From the NCBI GenBank assembly GCA_017502465.1, contig JAFVUY010000012.1, positions 93,983 through 157,982 of the forward strand: DNA of 64,000 nucleotides. Reading direction: 5' to 3'. Source of the DNA: Bacilli bacterium. Its GTDB lineage: Bacteria; Bacillota_I; Bacilli_A; RFN20; CAG-826. This document shows positions 53,012 to 62,697 of this stretch, piece by piece (the stretch's first letter is position 1; the number at the start of each line of letters is the position of its first letter). The notes beneath the pieces are model-generated. The model was given only the letters and a program-made list of their open reading frames with translations. It had not been told where the DNA came from and ran no database searches. A program made the translations under genes and the position numbers.

Positions 53012-53048
53012 AATCAAAAAGGCGAGAATAGGAATTCATTCGCGCCTC
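53012..53048 (-). terminator. Terminator of the ABC exporter operon
   Basis: - strand AGGCGCGAAT...ATTCTCGCCT stem (one mismatch) followed by T-rich sequence. It separates the exporter genes from rel. The rest of the 139-bp gap holds a -10-like TACAAT nine bases before the rel ATG. Confidence 0.8.
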
Positions 53049-53104
53049 AATTATTTTGATAAAATTTTACTTTTTATATGTTGGAAAAAGCAATTGGTAG
53101 GTTA

Positions 53105-55021
53105 TTACTCTAATTCAAATGCTCCGGTGTATAATCTATAATACACGCCTTTTTGAGCAATTAAATCATTGTGTGTTCCTCTTTCGATAATACGTCCATG
53201 ATCAAGAACCATAATAGCGTCAGAGTTTTGAACTGTAGATAATCTATGGGCAATAACAAAGACAGTTCTGCCTTCCATTAATTTTCTTGTTCCGTCTTGA
53301 ACAAGTTTTTCAGTTCTAGTATCAATCGAAGAAGTTGCTTCATCTAAAATCATCACTGGAGCATCTTTAACTGCAGCTCTTGCGATAGATAATAATTGTC
53401 TTTGACCTTGTGATAAATTCGCCCCATTACCATCAAGCATTGTGTCATAACCATTAGGGAGTCTTGTGATGAAATCATGTGCGTTAGCAATTTTAGCAGC
53501 AGCAATTATTTCTTCATCTGTTGCGTTTAATTTGCCATACCTAATATTATCTTTTACTGTTCCAGTAAATAAATTAGTATCTTGCAAAACAATACCCAAA
53601 GAACGTCTTAAATCATCCTTCTTAATTTTGTTGATATTAATACCGTCATATCTAATTTTTCCATCTGCGATATCATAAAAACGATTAATTAAGTTAGTGA
53701 TTGTAGTTTTACCCGCACCTGTAGAACCAACAAAGGCGATTTGTTGACCTGGGTGAGCGTAAATAGAAACGTCGTGTAAAACAATTTTATCTTCCACATA
53801 TCCGAAATCAACTTCGGTTAAAACAATATCACCTTTAAGTTCGGTGTATGTAATAGTGTTGTCAACCTTATGTGGGTGTTTCCATGCATAGAACCTTGTT
53901 TCTTCGTCTGTTTCTTCAAAAGTTCCATCTTCGTGATATTTAATGTGAACCAATGTTACATATCCTTCGTCTGTTTCTGGCTTTTCATCAAGTAAATCGA
54001 ATACGCGAGATGCGCCCGCCATCGCCATAACGATGAAGGTTATTTGTTGTGAGAAGTTTGATATGTTCATCGTGAACATTCTGCACATTAATAAAAATGA
54101 TGTAACAACCCCATAAGAAATAGCTTGGAAACCAAATAAAGTTAAATTCGGGGTTTTAGAAACAATTAAGAAGCTACCCATAGCCACTAAACCAGCATAT
54201 AAGATGTGTCCAATATTGCCCATGATAGGACCGAGCATATTACCAAAACTATTAGCAGTTGAAGCGTTATAGCGTAAGTTTTCATTAATTTCTTGGAACT
54301 CTTCTTTTGATTTTTCTTCGTATGAGAAAACTTTAATAACCTTTAATCCATTGATGCTTTCTTCAATGCATCCTTCGGTTTTACCTAATGCCCTTTGTTG
54401 TTTGACGAAATATTTAGCAGAATTTCCTCCAACAACCTTTGTATTAATAAACATTAACACTGTTCCCAAAATAACAACTAATGTCATCCAAATTGAAGAG
54501 GAAAGCATAATTACAAACAACGAAATAACAATCGAAGATGTTTGAATAACGCTTGGAAGTGATTGGGAAATCAATTGTCTTATTGTGTCTACATCGTTAG
54601 TGTATAAAGACATAATATCGCCATGGACATGGGTGTCAAAATATTTAATTGGAAGTGATTGCATATGGTCGAACATCTCTTTTCTAAGAATATTTAAATA
54701 TTCTTGAGTAATAATCGCCATAGTTCTATTCCATAAAAAGCTTGCGATTAAGCCAACCATATATAAACTACCCATCAACACTAAAACAAAGACGATTCTA
54801 CTTGGAACATATTCAACCGTAATAGCGCGATAGATTTCATCTGTAACCAATCTTACAAATATTGAAGATGTTAAGTTTGATAGAGTTGCTAAAATCAAAC
54901 AAACGAAAACTAAAATTAATCTAAATTTAAAGTTTTTAAATAAGATTTTTAACAAACGCGGTAAAGTGCCCTTTTTTGGTTTCGTGAAGGCGGCGTTACG
55001 AGGTAAATTAACTTTTGCCAT
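53105..55021 (-). CDS. Heterodimeric ABC exporter, subunit with consensus ATP site
   Basis: 638 aa, membrane domain of six helices followed by an ATPase domain. Walker A GSTGAGKTT, signature LSQGQRQLLSIARA, Walker B VMILDEATSSID with the catalytic Glu, and H-loop IAHRLST. The segment between the halves (about residues 355-385, with several Glu) is longer than usual. It resembles BmrD/LmrD-type multidrug or lipid exporters. It overlaps the partner gene by one base (TAATG-like junction), so the subunits are made together. Substrate not known. Confidence 0.92.
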   Translation of the reverse strand: MAKVNLPRNAAFTKPKKGTLPRLLKILFKNFKFRLILVFVCLILATLSNLTSSIFVRLVTDEIYRAITVEYVPSRIVFVLVLMGSLYMVGLIASFLWNRTMAIITQEYLNILRKEMFDHMQSLPIKYFDTHVHGDIMSLYTNDVDTIRQLISQSLPSVIQTSSIVISLFVIMLSSSIWMTLVVILGTVLMFINTKVVGGNSAKYFVKQQRALGKTEGCIEESINGLKVIKVFSYEEKSKEEFQEINENLRYNASTANSFGNMLGPIMGNIGHILYAGLVAMGSFLIVSKTPNLTLFGFQAISYGVVTSFLLMCRMFTMNISNFSQQITFIVMAMAGASRVFDLLDEKPETDEGYVTLVHIKYHEDGTFEETDEETRFYAWKHPHKVDNTITYTELKGDIVLTEVDFGYVEDKIVLHDVSIYAHPGQQIAFVGSTGAGKTTITNLINRFYDIADGKIRYDGININKIKKDDLRRSLGIVLQDTNLFTGTVKDNIRYGKLNATDEEIIAAAKIANAHDFITRLPNGYDTMLDGNGANLSQGQRQLLSIARAAVKDAPVMILDEATSSIDTRTEKLVQDGTRKLMEGRTVFVIAHRLSTVQNSDAIMVLDHGRIIERGTHNDLIAQKGVYYRLYTGAFELE

Positions 55022-56802
55022 TATTTTTTACCTCCTTTTGTTTGTGTTTCGTAGACTTCTTGATAAATGTGGTTAGTTGCTAAAAGTTCGTCATGTGTTC
55101 CAATAGCATTTATTTTGCCATCTTCCATAACGATGATTTGATCAGCATCTTCAATAGAAGAGATTCTTTGAGCAACAACAATTTTAGTGATGTTTGGAAG
55201 AGATTCTTTTAACCTTTTTCTAATTAAAGCATCGGTTTTTGTGTCAACTGCGCTTGTAGAATCATCTAAAATTAAAATTTTAGGTTTCTTTAAAATGGCT
55301 CTAGCGATACAAAGTCTTTGCTTTTGACCGCCTGAAACATTGGTTCCACCTTGCTCTATTTTTCTTTTAAATCCTTCTGGGTTTGAATGAATAAATTTGC
55401 TTGCTTGAGCTATATCGCAAGCTTTTTCGAGTTCTTCCATCGTGGCAAACTCATCGCCCCAGCGAAGATTTGATTCGATAGTTCCTGAGAACAGAACGTT
55501 CTTTTGCAAAACAACAGAAACGTTATCTCTTAATGTTTTTAAATCATATTCTTTAACATTTTTTCCACCGACAAGAACTTCTCCTTCGGTTGTGTCATAA
55601 AGTCTTGAAATCAAGTTAATCAAAGAAGTTTTTCCAGAACCTGTAGATCCTAAAACACCAATAAATTGTCCTGATTTGATATGAACATCAATATCGCTTA
55701 AAGCGTTTTTCTCTGAATCTTGTGAATATTTAAAATTAACGTTGTTAAAATCAATGCTACCATCCATAACTTCATAGATAGGTGCCTCTGGGTTTTGAAT
55801 GTCAGGTTCTTCTCTAAGAACTTCAGCAATTCTTCTAAAACCTTCAAACGCCATCGACATCATGACAAATATGGAAGACATCATCATAAGAGACATAAGG
55901 ATTTGAACACCATATGTTAACAAGGCTGAAAGTTGGCCAACTGATAAAGCACCCCAAATAACTTCATTAGAAGTTGAATCGATGCTTGCGGTGTTAATAA
56001 TGAGAATGGAACCAAAGGAACAAACTAATAAGTTTGCAGCGTTAATTCCAAGCATCATAATTGGGTTGTTGAAAGCTAATATTTTTTCAGCTCTAATAAG
56101 TTCGTTAGCGACTCCGTCACTAGCAGAATTAAATTTTTCAATTTCGTAATCTTCTCTAACATATGACTTCACAACGCGAATACCATCTATATTTTCTTTA
56201 ATAGATTGATTTAAAGCGTCGAAACGTTTAAAAACTCTTCTGAAAATTGGAATTGCTTTTTTGAAAATGAAAATCAAGCCAAAACCAATTAAAGGAATTA
56301 AAGCAATAAAAATCCAAGCGATATGGCCGCCAGAAATAAACGCCATAACAATTGAAAAAATAAACATTAATGGGCTTCTAATTACGATTCTAATCATCAT
56401 TTGGAAAGACATTTGAACGTTAGAAACATCTGTAGTCATTCTTGTAATAAGTGAAGATTGTGAGAATTTATCAATGTTTTTAAATGAGAATGTAAGAATT
56501 TTGTTGTAAATATCATCTCGTAAATTTTTAGCTAAACCTGTAGAGGCAATTGCCGCGAATCTGCCAGCCAAAGCCCCACATGTTAAAGAGAATAGAGCCA
56601 TACAAATCAAAATAATGACATATGGCCAAATGATATTTAAATTTCCTGTAGTTGATGCTTTTTCTAAATTATCCATGACAAGCGACATAACAAAAGGCAT
56701 GCAAACTTCCATAGCAACTTCGCCAATCATTAATAATGGAGTAAAAATAGAATAAAATTTGTATTGTCTGATACTTTTAAAAATCAATTTAATATCTTTC
56801 AT
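55021..56802 (-). CDS. Heterodimeric ABC exporter, subunit with degenerate ATP site
   Basis: 593 aa from the ATG at 56802, which follows AAGGAGG. Six-helix membrane domain and ATPase domain: Walker A GSTGSGKTS, signature VSGGQKQRLCIARAIL, and Walker B ILILDDSTSAVD, where Asp replaces the catalytic Glu. The H-loop reads VAQRISS (Gln for His). This pattern is that of BmrC/TM287-type partners that form one non-hydrolysing site. The promoter is TTGACA-17-GATAAT with palindromes over it. A MATE exporter gene runs in the opposite direction from the same gap, suggesting a shared drug- or stress-responsive control. Confidence 0.92.
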   Translation of the reverse strand: MKDIKLIFKSIRQYKFYSIFTPLLMIGEVAMEVCMPFVMSLVMDNLEKASTTGNLNIIWPYVIILICMALFSLTCGALAGRFAAIASTGLAKNLRDDIYNKILTFSFKNIDKFSQSSLITRMTTDVSNVQMSFQMMIRIVIRSPLMFIFSIVMAFISGGHIAWIFIALIPLIGFGLIFIFKKAIPIFRRVFKRFDALNQSIKENIDGIRVVKSYVREDYEIEKFNSASDGVANELIRAEKILAFNNPIMMLGINAANLLVCSFGSILIINTASIDSTSNEVIWGALSVGQLSALLTYGVQILMSLMMMSSIFVMMSMAFEGFRRIAEVLREEPDIQNPEAPIYEVMDGSIDFNNVNFKYSQDSEKNALSDIDVHIKSGQFIGVLGSTGSGKTSLINLISRLYDTTEGEVLVGGKNVKEYDLKTLRDNVSVVLQKNVLFSGTIESNLRWGDEFATMEELEKACDIAQASKFIHSNPEGFKRKIEQGGTNVSGGQKQRLCIARAILKKPKILILDDSTSAVDTKTDALIRKRLKESLPNITKIVVAQRISSIEDADQIIVMEDGKINAIGTHDELLATNHIYQEVYETQTKGGKK

Positions 56803-56836
56803 ATTTTTCCTCCTTTTTTGAAAAATGTTTAAGAAA

Positions 56837-56865
56837 ATTATCAAACTTATTTGACTTTATGTCAA
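56837..56865 (-). promoter_or_regulatory. ABC exporter promoter with overlapping palindromes
   Basis: - strand TTGACA (56865-56860), 17 bp, GATAAT (56842-56837). TTGAC-TTTAT-GTCAA (56851-56865) covers the -35 and TCAAA-CTTA-TTTGA (56841-56854) covers the spacer. Either may be a repressor site. Confidence 0.65.
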
Positions 56866-56882
56866 TAAAATAACAAAAAAAC

Positions 56883-56911
56883 TTGAAAAAGCATAATAAC
56901 AATAAGACAAT
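56883..56911 (+). promoter_or_regulatory. MATE gene promoter, apparently leaderless
   Basis: TTGAAA (56883-56888), 17 bp, GACAAT (56906-56911), with only six bases to the ATG at 56918 and no ribosome binding site. Confidence 0.5.
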
Positions 56912-56917
56912 TCTATT

Positions 56918-58261
56918 ATGCGTATTAGACTTAGCGATCACTTTACATACAAAAAGATACTGTTAGCCACCATTAATCCAATATTGATGATGGTGTTTAT
57001 TTCAATCTATTCCATTGTTGATGGATTTTTTATTTCTAATTTTTCTTCTCCTAGCGCTTTTGCCGGCGTCAATCTTATCTTCCCAATAATTATGATTGTT
57101 GGTGGTGTTGGGTTTATGCTCGGCGCTGGTGGATCGGCTCTAGTTTCAAAGCTTTTAGGAGAAAAGAAAAACGAAGAGGCTAATAAAACATTCACAATGA
57201 TAATTTTATTCGCTGTATTGTTAGGGGTTATATTATCACTTATCGGTTTTATATTCATGGAACCTATCGCGAAAGGAATGGCAAGCTTTTCTAAAGAAAC
57301 TAGTGAAGAGATGGTTGAATACGCTATACTTTATGGAAAAGTTTTGGTGCTTGGTCAAACATTTTTCATCCTTCAAAATACTTTTCAAAGTTTTTTTGTT
57401 GTTAACGAAAGAGCTGGTCTTGGATTTATTTTTACCCTCGTTAGTGGATTAACTAATATGGTTCTAGACTTTCTTTTCGTTGGAATATTGAAAATGGGGG
57501 TTGTAGGAGCCGCTTTTGCAACAATAGTAGGTTATATTATTGGCAGTGTTGGTCCTATTATTTATTTTTTGAGACACAAGAATGGCTTAATTAATTTTTC
57601 AAAGACTAAACTTTCATTCAAACCTCTTCTTCAGAGTTGTTTCAACGGTTCGAGCGAGTTTGTTAATAATATCTCGTCATCTATAGTGTCTATAGTTTTT
57701 AATATTCAACTTTTAAAATTCTTTGGAGAAAAGGGTGTTAACGCATACGGAATTATTATGTATTTAGCATTCATTTTTACTGCTGTTTTTATCGGCTATT
57801 CCGTTGGTATATCACCAATCATTAGTTATCACTACGGCGCCAAAAACCATAAAGAACTGCATAACTTATTAACAAAAAGCAGCATTCTTGTTAGCGTCGC
57901 TTCTTTATTAATGTTTTTAATCAGCTTCTTTGGTGCAAGAATGTTTTCCTCGCTCTTTGCAAATGGAGATGAATCTTTATTATCCTTAACAACAAAAGGA
58001 ATGCAAATTTATTCCATCGCATTCCTCTTAATTGGTTTATCTATTTTTATATCTAGCTTCTTTACTGCTTTGAATAACGGTTTAATATCTGCATTAATCT
58101 CGTTTTTAAGAACATTAGTCTTTCAGATTTCCTTCGTTTTTATTCTTCCAATTTTTCTTGGAGGATATGGAATATTCTGGGCAGTTCTTGGCTGCGAGAT
58201 ATCTTCTATAATTTTAGCGTTTCTTTTTCTTTTTATTTATAAAAAGAAATATAATTATTAG
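56918..58261 (+). CDS. MATE family efflux transporter
   Basis: 447 aa with about 12 membrane helices in two related halves. Typical MATE pattern near the start (IYSIVDGFFISNF, then AGVNLIFPIIMIVGGVGFMLGAGGSALVSKLLGEKK) and its repeat in the second half (GVNAYGIIMYLAF...GISPIISYHYGAKN). It probably exports cationic compounds using Na+ or H+ gradient; substrate unknown. It is the only + strand gene right of the proposed terminus, divergent from the ABC exporter. Its stop overlaps the recJ stop by 4 bp. Confidence 0.92.
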   Translation: MRIRLSDHFTYKKILLATINPILMMVFISIYSIVDGFFISNFSSPSAFAGVNLIFPIIMIVGGVGFMLGAGGSALVSKLLGEKKNEEANKTFTMIILFAVLLGVILSLIGFIFMEPIAKGMASFSKETSEEMVEYAILYGKVLVLGQTFFILQNTFQSFFVVNERAGLGFIFTLVSGLTNMVLDFLFVGILKMGVVGAAFATIVGYIIGSVGPIIYFLRHKNGLINFSKTKLSFKPLLQSCFNGSSEFVNNISSSIVSIVFNIQLLKFFGEKGVNAYGIIMYLAFIFTAVFIGYSVGISPIISYHYGAKNHKELHNLLTKSSILVSVASLLMFLISFFGARMFSSLFANGDESLLSLTTKGMQIYSIAFLLIGLSIFISSFFTALNNGLISALISFLRTLVFQISFVFILPIFLGGYGIFWAVLGCEISSIILAFLFLFIYKKKYNY

Positions 58262-59835
58262 TTATTTGATTGTTTTATTTTCTTAATTAAAAATTCTATA
58301 GTTGTAAGCCTATTAAATGTTGACGTTCTTAATGTTCCAAACATATCGACAAATAGGCTTTTTTCCATCAAATCTTTATCAACATAAAAACCCACTAAAC
58401 GTGTTTGTTGCCCAATATTTGTAATTATATGTTCCTTGCTTCTTGAATACATTAATTCAGAAGTTTTAATGTGAGAAAGTTTAAGTAAAGGTGCTTTCCA
58501 GGATTCTCCAAATGGACCAAAAGAATTCACTAAATTATAATTTTCATTTGAAATTTCGTTTAAATAAATATCGATGTAAGGTTCTACATATTCTTGCAAA
58601 GGATGCATTGTACAATATTCGTCAAATTTATCTTTAAAGATTTCAAAATCTTCTTTATTTATTGAAACACCACCCGCTAAAGCGTGGCCTCCCGCAGTTA
58701 ATGTAACATCGGATAAATACGCAAATGAATTAACAAGATCAAATCCATGCATGGCTCTTGCACTTCCTTTTAAAATATTAGGGTTTTCTAATGATGAAGT
58801 AAAAACAACACAAGGTAAGTGATAATCATTAAGTAATATGTTAGCAAGTAAACCAACTAATCCTTCTTCAATATCGACATTAACTACTAAAGATTTAGAA
58901 ATTTTTGTGTCTTTTAAGACTTTATCTAACTTTTCTTTAGCGATTTTGGTAGATATTTTTCTATTTTCGTTTTGATTTTCTATCCAAGAGTGGTAGGATA
59001 ACACTTCATCTGGATCATCGCTTGTAAAATATCTCACTAATCGATTTATTGATGTATCTTGAACAATTCTTCCAACTGCATTAATTTTTGGAGCAATACG
59101 CATACCAATTGATGTTTCATTAAAATCATCATCTTCAAGAAGCAAATCAATTGGCAAGAATTCTCCTTTTTTGAAGTCTTTAAAAACTGTTCTTAAGAAG
59201 TTTCTATTATAACCAATTAAAGGCATCATATCGCTTATTAGCGATATTGCCGCCATAGTCGACAAATATTTATCGTGCCGTTTAAGTAACGCAGTTGAAA
59301 ATATATAACTCACAAAAGCCCCGCTAGAGGCGATTTCGCCGAAATTGGAAACAGTTGGATGGAAGATATAATCCGCTACAGGAAGTTCTTCACCCCTTTG
59401 GTGATGATCAAGCACAATAACTTTGATACCTTTATCTTTTAAATATTTAATTGGTTCGTTAGCGCAAATACCGTTATCAACAGTAATAACAAGTTCGTAT
59501 CCTTTTTCTGCTATTTGTTTAGCTTTCTCTAAATTGATTCCATAACCATCAAGATATCTAGATGGAATGTAATATCCAATATTGGAATTTAAATATTTAA
59601 AAGCCTTAACAGCGATAGATGTACCCATAATTCCATCCGCATCGTAATCGCCGTAAACCATTATTTTCTTGTTGTTATTAATGCAATCAAAAACTAACGA
59701 TACAGCCTCGTTAATATGTGGAAAATTCAAATATGAAGGGACATCATTAAAACTAACTTCTTTAGTAAGAATTTGATATTCTTCATAAGAAATTTTATAA
59801 AATTCTAAAAGTCTTTCAAATAATGATTTTCTCAT
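58258..59835 (-). CDS. recJ: Single-stranded-DNA-specific exonuclease RecJ
   Basis: 525 aa 5'-3' exonuclease in recombination and mismatch or base excision repair. DHH-family motifs are seen: MVYGDYDADGIMGTS (motif I), TVDNGI (II), VLDHHQRGEELP (III, DHH), SGAFVSYIF (IV) and the DHHA1 GGHALAGGVSI. It is short compared with the 786-aa B. subtilis protein, lacking its C-terminal extension. I chose the ATG at 59835 over an in-frame TTG at 59844. The start codon is only a few bases after the T run of the secDF terminator, and no ribosome binding site is seen. Confidence 0.94.
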   Translation of the reverse strand: MRKSLFERLLEFYKISYEEYQILTKEVSFNDVPSYLNFPHINEAVSLVFDCINNNKKIMVYGDYDADGIMGTSIAVKAFKYLNSNIGYYIPSRYLDGYGINLEKAKQIAEKGYELVITVDNGICANEPIKYLKDKGIKVIVLDHHQRGEELPVADYIFHPTVSNFGEIASSGAFVSYIFSTALLKRHDKYLSTMAAISLISDMMPLIGYNRNFLRTVFKDFKKGEFLPIDLLLEDDDFNETSIGMRIAPKINAVGRIVQDTSINRLVRYFTSDDPDEVLSYHSWIENQNENRKISTKIAKEKLDKVLKDTKISKSLVVNVDIEEGLVGLLANILLNDYHLPCVVFTSSLENPNILKGSARAMHGFDLVNSFAYLSDVTLTAGGHALAGGVSINKEDFEIFKDKFDEYCTMHPLQEYVEPYIDIYLNEISNENYNLVNSFGPFGESWKAPLLKLSHIKTSELMYSRSKEHIITNIGQQTRLVGFYVDKDLMEKSLFVDMFGTLRTSTFNRLTTIEFLIKKIKQSNN

Positions 59836-59840
59836 AAAAT

Positions 59841-59870
59841 TCAAAAAAGGTTACCTTGAAAGGTAACCTA
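59841..59870 (-). terminator. Terminator between secDF and recJ
   Basis: - strand AGGTTACCTT-TC-AAGGTAACCT (10-bp perfect arms) followed by T6. It abuts the recJ start codon. Confidence 0.85.
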
Positions 59871-59876
59871 TTGTTA

Positions 59877-62558
59877 TTAATCGTTAATACCGATGAAGAC
59901 CGCTTCTTCAGGTTCGGCACTCTTCTTACGAGCAACTTTAACCTTTTTGTTCTTTCTTGGTTTAACTTTGATATTTGATTTTCTAAACCATTTGTAGAAC
60001 ATTTGTGAGGTAGGTCCTAATAATGTGCTAACAAATAATGTTGCCAACAAGATACCAATTGCTGAAGCTGTATAAATGACAGCGGTTGAAATTGGACCAA
60101 ATCCATAGAAGTTAATAACTAAGTATAAGGCTAAGACAAGAGCGACAACAATTGGGCCAAAAGCGATTGAATTTGCTTTGCTCATAATTGCGTTACGGTT
60201 TTCAAGAGATGAGTCTCTTGTTTTGTCTTCGAGTATCATTTCTCTTTCTTTATTTAAGAATAAGATTGAAACAATTAAGGTAAATGCCACAACAAATGGG
60301 ACCGCTCCTGTTACATACGAGATAACAGGGACTCTTGTTAATACGAAGATACCGAATGTAACTAAGCCAGCACTTAATGCAATTAAGGCAGTTGCGATGC
60401 CACGTGATAATCTATATCTAAGTGAGAAGTAAACACCTAAGACAACAATTGCGATGGCAGTTGCTAAAGCAATTTGTCCAAATGGAGGTTGTTCTTTACT
60501 AACGACTGTAACTTCTTTTAAATCAATTGTCGCTTTTTCATCAATGTTTTTGCCATCAAAGACATTAGCTAATAATTCGTTGATTGATTGATATGCGCCT
60601 GTATCACCTAAAGAATAGATAACAGCATCGTTTTCATCAAGTTCTTTATAATAGGCATATGTTGATGTTTTTAATGATGTATTTAAATCAATTACGTAGT
60701 AATAATTTGTAATAGTTGCACCATTTACAACTTCTTCCATTTTTTCATCATTAATTGTGATGACTAAATCGCTTAATTTTGTAGCAGCGGCTCTTGATTC
60801 ATCATCTGCTTCATTATAGATGAATACGTTTTCTGTGAATGTAAGTAAGTAAGAAGAATTAATTGGAGAATAGTCGCTTGTTGTTTCAACAAAGATTTGA
60901 GAGTTTTCATATTTAATTCCACCATTGTTATAAATTTCACCGTTATTGATGGAACCAAAAGTAATAATTCCAGCAATAGATGCAACTGTTAAAACAAGGG
61001 AAACAATACCAATTGGTTTTTTCTTCTTTGTGAAATCACGATCAGCGAACGGACCAAAGTAAGATTGTTTTTCTTCATTAAGAATATTTGGAACTTTTTC
61101 AGATTCGATTCCGAATAAGTTATATTTACCAGTTAAAGATGTTGCATTTGTTGCTAGCCACATCATAATTCTTAAAAGAATTAAGTTAACAACAAGTGAT
61201 GCTAAGCCACCTAAGACAAGAGCGGCAGAGAATGATTTCATAATAACTCCACCTAAAAGATATGTAATAGCGCCTAAAACGATTGCGACTACATTAATAT
61301 CAATGATAGGTAAGAAAGACTTTTTAGCAGCTTCAGAATTTGCTTTTTTAAGGCTTCTACCTTTGTAAGCTTCTTCTTTTAATTTATTTAAGTAAACAAC
61401 GCCTGAAGTTAATGAAGCAACTGCAACAAGGCAAACACCAATAATTGCCATTGTATTAAATTCAGCAGCGAATAAAACAATGAATGAAACTGCAGCAAAC
61501 GCTGTAATTAATGTTGATGTGATAACGCTTAATGCACCAATTTTGTAGAAAACTACAAGTAATAAGGAAATGATAACAATAGCGCAGATAACAGAGATTA
61601 ATGTTCTGCTCCAAGCTAATGTTTGGTGGATTGAACCATTTTCAATGAGGTTTTCAACCCATGCTTCAACTGTTCTGGAATACATGAATTCAACATCGTA
61701 ATCAATTTCTCCACAGTTGATTAATTGGACATAATAACGAGCGTCATCATAAGCGTTTTTAACGTCTGTGGTTGTGACACTTCCAGTGTCAGCTCCGTTA
61801 ACGTTAATGGCGGCGGCTAATTTATCTTCTTTTTCATCTGGATACCATAAATTATTTGCAGCGAAACTCATAACGATTTTCTTTGCAACATTTTCATCAT
61901 AATCAGGATTTTCTTTGCCATCTTCTAATGTTTGTTGTGTTTTAGAGAATGTATCTTCTCCTTCAACGAAGTCTTGCCATAAATAAAGATATGCTGCTTT
62001 AGCTTCTCCTTCTTCAGAATCCGATGATTGTCCATCTAATTCTTCTTGTTGCTTTTTAACAGCTTCGATAACAGCTTTAAATTGGCTGTTTTCAGTATTT
62101 ACTGGAATAACAACTGTTGGATATCCATTAATGTCATCCAAATAGGCGTCTTTTCCTTCTAATAAGAATTCGCTTCCTAATGCAACATCAGTTCCTGATG
62201 TAGTTAAAGCTAATGAACCATTAAAGGATAAAAGTGCTTGTGCTTTGGAATACAAATCAGCATTAGAAGCTGAGAATGTAACTTTAATTGTGTCAACGCC
62301 TTCTTTAGCAATTTCATAACGTGAAATGCCAAAACCTTCTAATCTTTCTTCCATGACAGCCGCAATGTTGTCAACAGCTGAACCGTCTTCCGGTAATTCG
62401 AGTTCTTCGTCTTCTTTATCACTGATACGGAAAACTAATTCTCTACCATCTTGGTACTCAATATTTGATCGCATTCCTTTGAAGATGGTTGGGAATGTAG
62501 TGCCCATAGCAACAATTGAAGTGAATGCAATGATGATATATGCCCATAATCTACGCAT
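59877..62558 (-). CDS. secDF: SecDF protein translocase fusion
   Basis: 893 aa membrane protein of about 12 helices that uses the proton gradient to help SecYEG export proteins. The N-terminal SecD half has one helix (WAYIIIAFTSIVAMGTTF), a large external domain (about residues 35-315) and five helices. The SecF half starts near KPIGIVSLVLTVASIAG. The external SecD domain carries an acidic insert (EELDGQSSDSEEGEAK) and is divergent from B. subtilis SecDF. A basic C-terminal tail follows the last helix. ATG has GAGGAAGAG upstream. Genes ruvA-ruvB-secDF-recJ follow the B. subtilis order. Confidence 0.92.
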   Translation of the reverse strand: MRRLWAYIIIAFTSIVAMGTTFPTIFKGMRSNIEYQDGRELVFRISDKEDEELELPEDGSAVDNIAAVMEERLEGFGISRYEIAKEGVDTIKVTFSASNADLYSKAQALLSFNGSLALTTSGTDVALGSEFLLEGKDAYLDDINGYPTVVIPVNTENSQFKAVIEAVKKQQEELDGQSSDSEEGEAKAAYLYLWQDFVEGEDTFSKTQQTLEDGKENPDYDENVAKKIVMSFAANNLWYPDEKEDKLAAAINVNGADTGSVTTTDVKNAYDDARYYVQLINCGEIDYDVEFMYSRTVEAWVENLIENGSIHQTLAWSRTLISVICAIVIISLLLVVFYKIGALSVITSTLITAFAAVSFIVLFAAEFNTMAIIGVCLVAVASLTSGVVYLNKLKEEAYKGRSLKKANSEAAKKSFLPIIDINVVAIVLGAITYLLGGVIMKSFSAALVLGGLASLVVNLILLRIMMWLATNATSLTGKYNLFGIESEKVPNILNEEKQSYFGPFADRDFTKKKKPIGIVSLVLTVASIAGIITFGSINNGEIYNNGGIKYENSQIFVETTSDYSPINSSYLLTFTENVFIYNEADDESRAAATKLSDLVITINDEKMEEVVNGATITNYYYVIDLNTSLKTSTYAYYKELDENDAVIYSLGDTGAYQSINELLANVFDGKNIDEKATIDLKEVTVVSKEQPPFGQIALATAIAIVVLGVYFSLRYRLSRGIATALIALSAGLVTFGIFVLTRVPVISYVTGAVPFVVAFTLIVSILFLNKEREMILEDKTRDSSLENRNAIMSKANSIAFGPIVVALVLALYLVINFYGFGPISTAVIYTASAIGILLATLFVSTLLGPTSQMFYKWFRKSNIKVKPRKNKKVKVARKKSAEPEEAVFIGIND

Positions 62559-62607
62559 ATTTCTCTTCCTCCTGATATAAACAGATAAAATCGCACGCTA
62601 GCGCGTC

Positions 62608-62621
62608 TATTGTAAACAATA
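62608..62621. promoter_or_regulatory. Palindrome TATTGT-N2-ACAATA upstream of secDF
   Basis: The same 14-mer as at 3697-3710 in the Fic-like gene promoter. It lies 50 bp before secDF and may include the -10 (TACAAT on the - strand). A GC-rich palindrome around GCTAGC (62595-62606) is adjacent. Confidence 0.35.
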
Positions 62622-62697
62622 CATTAATATTTAAATTAAATCAACGTTTTTTCGCGCACACACATAAATATGAGCGTCCGCATTGAACTAATTAAAA

